Below, piece by piece: positions 27,396 to 35,873 of a DNA stretch of 64,000 nt (the first letter of the stretch is position 1; the number at the start of each line of letters is the position of its first letter). The notes below the pieces were generated by a model, which did no database searches, was not told where the DNA came from, and saw only the letters and a list, made by a program, of their open reading frames with translations. Where the stretch lies: positions 1 to 64,000 of the forward strand of contig JAJRQK010000029.1 of NCBI GenBank assembly GCA_024280295.1. Reading direction: 5' to 3'. A program made the translations under genes and the position numbers. Origin of the DNA: Bacteroidota bacterium. GTDB lineage: Bacteria > Bacteroidota > Bacteroidia > Flavobacteriales_D > Crocinitomicaceae.

Positions 27396-29843
27396 ATGAG
27401 TGAAATTTTTAAAAAAAATATACTGAATTTTGCAGCTGAACTTGAAGCAGATGCAGAATTTATTCCGTTAATTACTGCGGAAGAGGAAGAGAATATGAAT
27501 AAGCAGAAGTTCCCTGATGAACTCGCAATTTTGCCTCTTCGAAATAACGTACTCTTTCCTGGAGTTGTAATTCCTATTACTGTTGGACGCGATAAGTCCA
27601 TTAAATTAATCCAAGACGCAAACAAAGGTTCCAAAATTATTGGTGTTGTTGCACAGAAGGATTCACAGAATGAACGGCCAGAATACGTTGATATGAATAC
27701 GGTAGGGACAGTAGCTCAAATCATTCGTTTGCTGACAATGCCAGACGGAAGTTCAACAGTGATCATCCAAGGAAAGCGTCGTTTTGAAATGGTTCATCCA
27801 ACGGAAACTGAGCCATATTTGAAGGCGAAAGTAAAGATGCTTGAAGAGCCTAAAGTTGATGAATCCAACCAAGAAATTAAGGTGATGTTCAAGTCGATCA
27901 AAGATTTGGCTCTTCAAATTATTGAGGAAAGTCCAAATATTCCTTCGGAAGCATCATTTGCAATTGGAAACATCGATAGCCCTACCTTTTTGGTCAATTT
28001 CGTGTCTTCGAATATGAATGCCGATGTGAAAAAGAAGCAAGGAATGCTTGAAGAATTAGATATCCGAAAGCGCGTGATGATGGTCTTGGAACATCTGACA
28101 CTTGAAGTGCAGATGCTTGAAATGCGAAATGACATTCACTCCAAAGTTCGTAAGGACATGGATCGTCAGCAGCGTGAGTACTTTTTACAGCAACAAATGA
28201 AAACCATTCAAGAGGAACTGGGTGATAATCCTCAAGAGCAGGATGTTGTAGAAATGAATAAGCGTGCAAAGAACAAAAAATGGGATGAGGTTGTTGATAA
28301 ATTATTCTTCAAAGAATTAGATAAACTTGGTAGAATGAATCCGCAGGGAGCCGAATATACTGTTCAGTTGAATTATTTGGATTTGATGCTCGATTTACCT
28401 TGGGGAGAATATTCAAAGGATAACCTCGATTTGAAACGCGCTCGGAAGATTTTGGAAAGAGATCATTATGGACTTGAAAAAGTAAAAGAACGAATCCTAG
28501 AATACCTTGCCGTATTAAAGTTGAAAGGAAATATGAAATCACCAATTTTGTGTTTTTATGGACCTCCTGGAGTTGGTAAAACTTCATTGGGAAAATCAAT
28601 TGCTGAGGCTTTAGGTCGAAAGTACATACGTATGTCGCTTGGTGGTTTACATGATGAGTCTGAGATTCGTGGGCACCGTAAAACATATATTGGAGCAATG
28701 CCAGGTCGTATTATTCAGAGCTTGAAAAAGGCTGAAAGTAGCAATCCTGTCTTTGTCTTGGATGAAATTGATAAAACAGGAAGAGGGACACACGGAGATC
28801 CTTCGTCTGCGCTACTAGAAGTTTTAGATCCTGAACAAAATCATGAGTTTTACGATAACTATATTGAAACGGAATATGATTTATCGCGTGTGATGTTCAT
28901 TGCAACTGCAAACAACTTAGGAACAATTCAAGGGCCACTACGAGATCGAATGGAGATCATTGAGGTAAATGGATATACGATTGAGGAAAAAATTGAGATT
29001 GCAAAACGTCACTTACTTCCGAAACAAATCAAGGAACACGGAATCACTAAGAAAGACATCTCCATCGATAAAAAGACACTTGAAAAAGTAGTTGAGGAAT
29101 ACACCAGCGAATCTGGAGTTCGTGGATTGGACAAGATGGTTGCAAAAGTTGTTCGAAATCGTGCACGACAAATCGCGATGGAGGAGAAATTCACGCCAAA
29201 AGTTACCACATCTGACTTGTTTGATATTCTAGGAGCAGGTAGAGGTAGAACGAAATATGATAACAATGATGTTGCTGGAGTTGTCACAGGACTTGCATGG
29301 ACAAGTGTTGGTGGAGATATTCTCTTCATTGAATCATCAATCACTAAAGGAAAAGGAAAGCTGACATTGACGGGAAACTTGGGAGATGTGATGAAAGAAT
29401 CGGCTGTTATTGCTTTAGAATACTTGAAAGCACACAGCACTTTAATAGGTTTAGAACAAGATGTCTTTGATAAGCACAACATTCATGTGCATGTTCCAGA
29501 AGGGGCAACGCCAAAAGATGGACCAAGTGCAGGTATTACAATGTTGACTTCATTGGCTTCTGTTTTCACGCAGCGTAAAGTGAAGAAGAACCTGGCAATG
29601 ACGGGGGAGATCACATTGAGAGGAGAAGTTCTTCCAGTAGGAGGAATCAAAGAGAAAATTTTAGCTGCTAAACGAGCTCGAATTAAGGAAATTATTCTTT
29701 GCGAGAAAAACCGAAAGGACATTGATGAAATCAAAGCAGGCTATCTGAAAGGATTGACATTTCATTATGTGAAAACAATGGAAGAGGTTCTTGAAATAGC
29801 ATTGACGAAACAAAAGGTAAAGAATCCGATAGAAATAACTTAG
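27396..29843 (+). CDS. lon: Lon protease (ATP-dependent serine protease)
   Basis: 815 residues with the complete Lon layout: LON substrate domain (about 45-240, LPLRNNVLFPGVVIPI), a coiled helical region, AAA+ module with Walker A GPPGVGKT (389-396) and Walker B VFVLDEIDK, and the protease domain with Ser711 (DGPSAG) and Lys754 (KEKILAAKR) as catalytic dyad, spaced 43 residues apart as in E. coli. An acidic N-terminal extension of about 40 residues precedes the LON domain; Met at about 35 is an alternative start. It degrades misfolded and regulatory proteins. A hairpin follows at 29866-29902. Confidence 0.97.
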   Translation: MSEIFKKNILNFAAELEADAEFIPLITAEEEENMNKQKFPDELAILPLRNNVLFPGVVIPITVGRDKSIKLIQDANKGSKIIGVVAQKDSQNERPEYVDMNTVGTVAQIIRLLTMPDGSSTVIIQGKRRFEMVHPTETEPYLKAKVKMLEEPKVDESNQEIKVMFKSIKDLALQIIEESPNIPSEASFAIGNIDSPTFLVNFVSSNMNADVKKKQGMLEELDIRKRVMMVLEHLTLEVQMLEMRNDIHSKVRKDMDRQQREYFLQQQMKTIQEELGDNPQEQDVVEMNKRAKNKKWDEVVDKLFFKELDKLGRMNPQGAEYTVQLNYLDLMLDLPWGEYSKDNLDLKRARKILERDHYGLEKVKERILEYLAVLKLKGNMKSPILCFYGPPGVGKTSLGKSIAEALGRKYIRMSLGGLHDESEIRGHRKTYIGAMPGRIIQSLKKAESSNPVFVLDEIDKTGRGTHGDPSSALLEVLDPEQNHEFYDNYIETEYDLSRVMFIATANNLGTIQGPLRDRMEIIEVNGYTIEEKIEIAKRHLLPKQIKEHGITKKDISIDKKTLEKVVEEYTSESGVRGLDKMVAKVVRNRARQIAMEEKFTPKVTTSDLFDILGAGRGRTKYDNNDVAGVVTGLAWTSVGGDILFIESSITKGKGKLTLTGNLGDVMKESAVIALEYLKAHSTLIGLEQDVFDKHNIHVHVPEGATPKDGPSAGITMLTSLASVFTQRKVKKNLAMTGEITLRGEVLPVGGIKEKILAAKRARIKEIILCEKNRKDIDEIKAGYLKGLTFHYVKTMEEVLEIALTKQKVKNPIEIT

Positions 29844-29865
29844 ATAAGTACGTATGTTATAATTA

Positions 29866-29902
29866 AAAGCGACGCTGAAGAATAAATCTCAAGCGTCGCT
29901 TT
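29866..29902 (+). terminator. Hairpin after lon
   Basis: AAAGCGACGCT (29866-29876) and AGCGTCGCTTT (29892-29902) form a perfect 11-bp stem with a 15-nt loop, 22 nt after the lon stop. The T tract is short, so efficiency may be modest. Confidence 0.75.
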
Positions 29903-30103
29903 ATCGAATCAACTTTATTATTTACTTCCTTTCTGGTTTGTGAAGCTTTTCTCTCGTTGTCTAAACTAAATTAAGCTGACAAGAACTGACTTCATGGTAT
30001 ATGTTCTATAAAATGATTAGATTTTAAAAAGTAACAAATTGCTACTTTGACTCTCAATATTTCAGTTTTTGAATTTTAATACCTTAACGTCTTAAAATCT
30101 AAC

Positions 30104-33100
30104 TTAATTCTCTTTCCAACTTTCATCTTTTCCCTTGATATACGGGACATTCGAAGCTTTTAACTTTTCTTCAATAGCTTTAACGCGAACGATCATGTCA
30201 TTCAGTGTGATTCTAAATTCGCCATACTCTTCTTCAGCGATTGCCTTGTACGTACGATGTGTTTTTGTCACTCCAGCTCGATTACTATTTATTTGATAAT
30301 CAACCATTCCAATTCTTCCAGAGATGCTAGGTTTTGTCTCAAATTCATGCGATGAACGAATTCCATCTCCCCAAAGAACCACACTTGCCTCATGGTATTG
30401 TTTTTTGAGTGATTCAACTTCCTTGAGCATACTCAAATCAGTTCCTGGATATTTCTTAATAGCAACTTCGATGTACTTGAGCTTGTCGTTGACTTCACTC
30501 ATCAATTTACCAGACCCACTAATTTGACGTGAAATTTCTGCAACTTCTTCTCTAAATTGAATCAATTCGTCAGTATTTTTATTTGGTAGTGCACGGTTGT
30601 TTAATGATTTGATCGTGAACTCAGTATTCGAGATCAATGTAGTTGTCACTCCATCTTTTAGTGTCATAATTTCAACGCTGTAAATACCTGGCGCAACGAG
30701 ATGACCTTCATCAGGACTCGAATAACGACCAACTTTAGGTTCTTTCAATTTTATTGGAGATGTAGTTTGTGTTTTCAAGTTCCAGGTTGTCCTATGAATT
30801 CCTTTAGATGGCTTAGTGATTAATCGCTTGATTTCTTTTCCACTGGTGTTGCGAATGATCCAAATAAGTTGTTTAGCATCTTCTAGTTTTTCAGTAGCTA
30901 AGGTTTCAAAGGTTGGATAATCAACTGGCTCACCTTCTTTTTCTTTCTTTTCTTGTCCCTTGATTCGAGCATCCTTGAGCATCGTTTCAGTTTCTTTGAT
31001 GTATAAAGAGAAGGTTGCACCGAATGTAGGATTCTTAGCATACCACATATTTGCACCTTGTGATCCAACGCCACTTAACCCTAATGGTGCAGCAGGAATG
31101 TAAACCAATGCATCCTTGATAGGGAAAAGATGGGCATCTTTATCAAGAATTTCTTTGGATATAGTTCGAAGCGGAGAATAATTGTCAAGAACGTAAAATC
31201 CTCGTCCAAATGTTCCTGCAATAAGATCATTCTCACGTTCTTGGATGTCTAAATCATACACTGCAATTGTTGGCAAACCAGCTAACTTTGTCCATGAATC
31301 GCCACCATCATTTGAGAAGAATGCTCCAAACTCAGTTCCTACAAAAAGTAAATTAGGATCGATGTGATCTTGTCGAATAGCAAATGCAGAACCTCTCTCA
31401 GGTAGATTACTCGAAATTGATATCCATGTCTTTCCTTGATCTGAACTTTTCAAAACGTAAGGTTTGAAATCGCCTGCTCTGTGATTATTAAAAATAGCAA
31501 AGACTACGTTTGCATCGTGAACACTTGCGGTAAGCATATTAACACGTGTGTTTTTCGGGACTCCTGGAAATGTGTTTGTTTTTGTCCAAGAATCACCATC
31601 ATTAGAAGTTGTTTGGATCAATCCATCATCAGTACCTGCATACAAAAGCCCCTTGGTTATTGGAGACTCGTCTAACGCAACTACATTTCCATAAATGGTT
31701 GTAGATTTATTTTTCATTACTGCATCAATAGACCAAACTTGATCCATTACCTCTAACTTATTTCGATCTATTTGTTGCGAGAGATCAGGCGAGATTACAT
31801 CCCAATCATCACCTCGATTTGAGCTTTTGAATAATTTATTTGCAGCAAAATAGATCGTTTTATTATCGTGTGACGATATAATTAATGGAGCATCCCAGTT
31901 CCATCGATATCCAGATTCACCCTTTCCAGGCATTGGTTGAATAGGTGTTTTTTCTCCTGATGTTTTATCATAACGGATTAACCAACCGTATTGTGCTTGT
32001 GCATAGCCAATATTTGGGTTGGTAGGATCAATGGCAGATTCAAAACCGTCTCCACCATTTGTAATAAACCAGTCTGAATTCAAAATTCCAGAATTGTTCA
32101 TTGTTGCTGCTGGGCCACCCATCGAATTATTATCTTGCGTTCCCCCATAAATGTTGTAAAATGGTTCAGCATTATCAGTTGCTACTTTGTAGAATTGAAT
32201 GATGGGTAGATTGTCATAGTACTTCCAGTCGGTTGCATGATTGTAGGTTTCATAAATTCCTCCGTCACATCCAACAATCCAATGGTTGGCATCATTTGGA
32301 TCAATCCATATACAGTGATTGTCAACGTGCTTTTTTGATTCTCCAGTTTTCTTGAATGTTTTTCCGCCATCTACGGAGTGATGTAGCCAAGTATTCATAG
32401 AGAATATTTTGTCAACATCTGTTAAGTCACAAATGATTTCTTGGTAGTAGTTTCCACTTGTCTTATAATCTGACATTTTATTCCAATTCTCACCTCCGTT
32501 TGTTGATCGGTAAAAACCTGCTTTGTCTCCGCGGGCTTCAACTATTGCAAATACGTAATCTGGGTTTACTGGAGAGACAGCAATTCCTATTCGCCCCATT
32601 TTCCCTTCTGGAAGTCCCTTATTAATTTCTTTCCAAGTTTCTCCACCATCAGTTGATTTGTAAATTCCAGACTCTGGCCCACCACCAATGTAGGTCCATT
32701 CTCTTCTTCTGCGTTGATGAGCTGAAGCATATAAGATCATCGGATTTGATGGGTCAATCGCAATTTCTGCAATTCCTGTGTGCTCTGAAATTTCTAATGT
32801 CTGCTCCCACGTTTCTCCACCATCAGTTGATCTATAAACGCCGCGTTCACCTCCTTTGCTCCAAACTGGTCCGTAAGCAGCTACCCAAATAGTGTTTTCA
32901 TCTGTTGGGTGGACAATAATTTCCCCAATATGCTCTGAGGTTTTCAGTCCCATGTTTTTGAATGACTTGCCACCATCCACAGATTTATAGACACCATCTC
33001 CATAAGCAACAGAACGTTGGTTGTTGTTTTCACCAGTTCCTACCCAAACGGTATTAGAATTACTTGGTGCCAATGTAACACAGCCAATTGAATATGAATC

Positions 33101-33376
33101 GTAGCTATCAAAAATTGGGGAGAACGATGTTCCATGATTCGTTGTCTTCCAAACTCCCCCAGAAGCTGCTGCGACGTACCATATATTATGATTTGTTGGA
33201 TGAACGGCAATATCTGAAATTCTCCCGGATGTTAATGCAGGACCAACCATTCTGAATTTGAGTCCACCTACTATTGAAGATTCAATTGCAGATTCATCCT
33301 CTGCTTTATCTTTTTTGCGTTGTGCAGATACATTGAGGGTTGCAAGAATAAATAAGGAAAGAAGTATCGTTTTCAT
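30104..33376 (-). CDS. Secreted BNR/sortilin-like (Vps10-type) repeat protein
   Basis: The start at the ATG ending at 33376 exposes a signal peptide (MKTILLSLFILATLNVSAQ). About 1090 residues. The first 730 residues contain many Asp-box/BNR motifs of the S-x-DGG-x-TW type (YKSTDGGETWKEIN, YRSTNGGENWNKM, KSSDQGKTWISIS), building one or two beta-propellers like Vps10/sortilin or xyloglucanase-type folds. The C-terminal 300 residues hold an Ig-like stretch and helices. No T9SS sorting domain is present. Ligand or enzymatic activity is unknown; homologues are sometimes called glycosyl hydrolase without evidence. It is convergent with lon. Confidence 0.82.
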   Translation of the reverse strand: MKTILLSLFILATLNVSAQRKKDKAEDESAIESSIVGGLKFRMVGPALTSGRISDIAVHPTNHNIWYVAAASGGVWKTTNHGTSFSPIFDSYDSYSIGCVTLAPSNSNTVWVGTGENNNQRSVAYGDGVYKSVDGGKSFKNMGLKTSEHIGEIIVHPTDENTIWVAAYGPVWSKGGERGVYRSTDGGETWEQTLEISEHTGIAEIAIDPSNPMILYASAHQRRRREWTYIGGGPESGIYKSTDGGETWKEINKGLPEGKMGRIGIAVSPVNPDYVFAIVEARGDKAGFYRSTNGGENWNKMSDYKTSGNYYQEIICDLTDVDKIFSMNTWLHHSVDGGKTFKKTGESKKHVDNHCIWIDPNDANHWIVGCDGGIYETYNHATDWKYYDNLPIIQFYKVATDNAEPFYNIYGGTQDNNSMGGPAATMNNSGILNSDWFITNGGDGFESAIDPTNPNIGYAQAQYGWLIRYDKTSGEKTPIQPMPGKGESGYRWNWDAPLIISSHDNKTIYFAANKLFKSSNRGDDWDVISPDLSQQIDRNKLEVMDQVWSIDAVMKNKSTTIYGNVVALDESPITKGLLYAGTDDGLIQTTSNDGDSWTKTNTFPGVPKNTRVNMLTASVHDANVVFAIFNNHRAGDFKPYVLKSSDQGKTWISISSNLPERGSAFAIRQDHIDPNLLFVGTEFGAFFSNDGGDSWTKLAGLPTIAVYDLDIQERENDLIAGTFGRGFYVLDNYSPLRTISKEILDKDAHLFPIKDALVYIPAAPLGLSGVGSQGANMWYAKNPTFGATFSLYIKETETMLKDARIKGQEKKEKEGEPVDYPTFETLATEKLEDAKQLIWIIRNTSGKEIKRLITKPSKGIHRTTWNLKTQTTSPIKLKEPKVGRYSSPDEGHLVAPGIYSVEIMTLKDGVTTTLISNTEFTIKSLNNRALPNKNTDELIQFREEVAEISRQISGSGKLMSEVNDKLKYIEVAIKKYPGTDLSMLKEVESLKKQYHEASVVLWGDGIRSSHEFETKPSISGRIGMVDYQINSNRAGVTKTHRTYKAIAEEEYGEFRITLNDMIVRVKAIEEKLKASNVPYIKGKDESWKEN

Positions 33377-33494
33377 AAAATTCAAAATTTTAGACTGACA
33401 AAATAAGTATTTCGCTTGAATTCATTGTGCCGAAATGCTAGAAGGAAGTGATCTGAGATAAGTGGTATTTACTTATTAAAATTTAAATATCTAT

Positions 33495-33522
33495 AAAACT
33501 TTCAGTAAGTATTGAAAGTTTT
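33495..33522. promoter_or_regulatory. Inverted-repeat operator in front of the GbsR/MarR-type gene
   Basis: AAAACTTTCA (33495-33504) and TGAAAGTTTT (33513-33522) are perfect 10-bp arms around an 8-nt spacer, ending one base before the -7 box at 33524. The position between the -33 and -7 regions is ideal for repression by the winged-helix regulator encoded just downstream (autoregulation), which is inferred. Confidence 0.78.
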
Positions 33523-33523
33523 G

Positions 33524-33531
33524 TATATTTG
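33524..33531 (+). promoter_or_regulatory. -7 box for the GbsR/MarR-type operon
   Basis: TATATTTG, a perfect TAnnTTTG, 13 nt before the ATG at 33545 and directly after the inverted repeat. Confidence 0.6.
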
Positions 33532-33544
33532 AGAAGAAATAACG

Positions 33545-34048
33545 ATGATGGAATTAAAAGAAGCAAGACAAGAATTTGTTCAGCTATGGGGGAACTTTGG
33601 TTCTCAGTGGGGAATAAATAAGACAATGGCACAGGTTCATGCGTTGCTATTGACAAGCGAAGATGCCTTAAGTACAGATGATATAATGGAGCATTTAGCT
33701 ATTTCAAGAGGTGGGGCTAATATGAACTTACGTGAATTAATGGTTTGGAACTTAGTTTACAAAACATCATTCCCTGGTGATAGAAAGGAATTTTTTGTAG
33801 CAGAGAAAGATATGTGGGAAGTTGCAAAACGAATCACACGTGAAAGAAAAAGAAGAGAAATTGAACCTTTGATGCTTCACCTAAATCGACTTAAAAATGT
33901 CGAAGAAAAGGGTGTTCATGCTGATAATTTTACTGGAATGGTTAATGACATTGAGCGTTTGGTAGGCAGAATGGATAAAGCCTCAGAGACACTGATGAAG
34001 ATGGAGGAGAATGCATTTTTTGGTGCATTTTTGCGCTTGCTCAAATGA
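33545..34048 (+). CDS. GbsR/MarR-family transcriptional regulator
   Basis: 167 residues with a winged helix-turn-helix in the first 95 (MAQVHALLLTSEDALSTDDIM then LAISRGGANMNLRELMVWNL), typical of the GbsR branch of MarR proteins. The C-terminal half is a helical dimerisation region. In B. subtilis GbsR senses choline; the effector here is unknown. Two genes follow on the same strand (DUF4166 and an SDR epimerase). The perfect inverted repeat at its promoter is the best candidate operator and suggests that it controls this operon. Confidence 0.88.
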   Translation: MMELKEARQEFVQLWGNFGSQWGINKTMAQVHALLLTSEDALSTDDIMEHLAISRGGANMNLRELMVWNLVYKTSFPGDRKEFFVAEKDMWEVAKRITRERKRREIEPLMLHLNRLKNVEEKGVHADNFTGMVNDIERLVGRMDKASETLMKMEENAFFGAFLRLLK

Positions 34049-34103
34049 GTTGGTGCTTTTTTCTGCATTTTAAGTTTCATTAATTATTGAAAATACTAAA
34101 AGT

Positions 34104-34787
34104 ATGGAATCAATATTCAAACAGAAAATGGGAAGTGATTTTGAAAAATTACACCCGAAAATTCAACAACAATTTGGAGTAAATAGTGATGATCGAATAG
34201 CATCAATTGGAGTAGGGATTATGGAGAAAATATGGCATGGGCGATTTTACATTTTGCCAATTCTTTATCTTGGAAGACTTAGAAACATCCTGTTTCCAGA
34301 GACTGGAAACAGGATTCCGTTCTCATTGGAAAGTTATGCGTACAAGGATAGTTTTGGAAGGGAGACCGTATCTCTTATTCGTAAGTATCAATTCTCTAAG
34401 AAAGTTCGTCGCTTTGATGAAACGATGATTTTGAGTAAAACAAAACGAAAATTAGTGTCATATCTTGGCACTCACCAAAATTTTGCTATTGATGTAGATG
34501 TTTCTGTTGCGGAGAATGGCGGAATTAGGTTTCGATCTGGTCAGATGCGTTTTTACCAAGGAATAATTGGTTTCGTTTTTCCGAAGTTTTTATACGGAGA
34601 GGGGGATATCTGTGAGTGGTATGACGATAATGCGAAAAAATACAAAATCTCAGTAGAGGTGAAAAACCGATTCTGGGGGAAGTTTTTCGGCTATAAAGGA
34701 ACTTTTGATGTTGGATATATGGAAGTGAATTCTAAGGATGACATTCCTAAGGATGCAATGCCGTTGCATGAAGAAATAAGAGAATAA
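34104..34787 (+). CDS. DUF4166-like protein
   Basis: 227 residues, no signal peptide or transmembrane helix. The opening FEKLHPKIQQQFGVNSDD and beta-rich body (FSLESYAYKDSFGRETVSLIR; FRSGQMRFYQGIIGFVFPK) match my memory of the DUF4166 family, often linked to SDR epimerases. Function unknown. It starts 55 nt after the regulator and ends 14 nt before the epimerase, so the three genes probably form one transcript. Confidence 0.7.
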   Translation: MESIFKQKMGSDFEKLHPKIQQQFGVNSDDRIASIGVGIMEKIWHGRFYILPILYLGRLRNILFPETGNRIPFSLESYAYKDSFGRETVSLIRKYQFSKKVRRFDETMILSKTKRKLVSYLGTHQNFAIDVDVSVAENGGIRFRSGQMRFYQGIIGFVFPKFLYGEGDICEWYDDNAKKYKISVEVKNRFWGKFFGYKGTFDVGYMEVNSKDDIPKDAMPLHEEIRE

Positions 34788-34801
34788 TTGAAACTGAACT
34801 T

Positions 34802-35719
34802 ATGAAAAAGGAGAAGATAGTAATCACAGCTGCTAATGGTTTTCTAGGAAAGGAATTAAGTGAATATTTTAAAAATCGATATGAGGTCATCGGTCTAGTT
34901 CGTAGTCCGCAGAAAGTTCCAGATGGAATTTCTTATGTCCTTTGGGATGGCAAAACACTTGGAGATTGGCAACAGGCGTTGGAAGGCGCACTTTGCATAA
35001 TCAACCTTGCAGGGAGCTCTGTTGATTGTCGTTATACGGAGAATAACAAGCGTGAAATTTTCAATTCTAGGACAGAGAGTACTATCATAATTGGACAAGC
35101 GATTGATTTATGTTCAAAGCGACCATCGGTTTGGATGAATGCGGCTAGTGCAACAATTTATCGTCATTCTGAGGATGTTCCAATGACAGAGAGTCGCCAT
35201 GAAATTGGCTCTGGATTTTCGGTTGATGTCTGCCAGAAATGGGAAAAGACATTTTTCGATTTCACTTATGTTGATGTTCGACAAGTTGCATTGAGGACTA
35301 CAATTGTTCTTGGTGAAAATGGTGGTGCTTTATATCCGATGAAACAACTCGCGAAGTTTTTTATGGGAGGAAGGCAGGGAAAGGGAACTCAAATGTTCTC
35401 ATGGATACATGTTCAAGATTTTTGTAGTGCTGTTGAGTTTATCTTGTGCAACTCTAAATTAACTGGTCCAATTAATATGGCTGCACCTTTTCCGCTTACC
35501 AACACCAGTTTCATGCATACACTTCGGAAGTCGGTCGGTAGATCATTTGGAATACCAATCCCGAAATTCTTACTTGAGTTTGGAGCTAGAATAATTAAGA
35601 CAGAAACAGAGTTGATTTTAAAGAGTCGTTTTGTGATTCCCGAAAAGCTAAATGATGCAGGATTTAATTTTGAGTTCCCTACTTCAGAAAAAGCATTAGA
35701 GAACTTATTATTGGATTAA
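34802..35719 (+). CDS. TIGR01777-type SDR family NAD(P)-binding epimerase
   Basis: 305 residues of an extended SDR. The Rossmann nucleotide motif appears as ITAANGFLGKEL (the usual GxxGxxG is eroded to A-A-N-G-F-L-G). INLAGSSVDCRYTENNKREI is the family mark, and a C-terminal DUF1731-like tail (RSFGIPIPKFLLEFGARII) follows. Relatives include YfcH. Substrate unknown. Third gene of the GbsR-type operon, 14 nt behind the DUF4166 gene; the three probably modify a common envelope or lipid metabolite, which is inference. Confidence 0.87.
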   Translation: MKKEKIVITAANGFLGKELSEYFKNRYEVIGLVRSPQKVPDGISYVLWDGKTLGDWQQALEGALCIINLAGSSVDCRYTENNKREIFNSRTESTIIIGQAIDLCSKRPSVWMNAASATIYRHSEDVPMTESRHEIGSGFSVDVCQKWEKTFFDFTYVDVRQVALRTTIVLGENGGALYPMKQLAKFFMGGRQGKGTQMFSWIHVQDFCSAVEFILCNSKLTGPINMAAPFPLTNTSFMHTLRKSVGRSFGIPIPKFLLEFGARIIKTETELILKSRFVIPEKLNDAGFNFEFPTSEKALENLLLD

Positions 35720-35873
35720 GTAATTTATCTTGATCATAGAATTGTTAGAAGATGATTATTTTGCTAAATTCATTGACACTGTAGAGTGTAACCTTTCTCA
35801 TTTTTTCTCGATATACTTAAATAGGTACGGAATTTGTTTCCATCCTACCGTTTAAACCTTTACGTTGATCTGT

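Noticed and set aside
30104-33376. True Vps10/sortilin receptor or glycosyl hydrolase
   Set aside because: BNR repeats alone do not define either activity; no catalytic pair or transmembrane anchor is visible.
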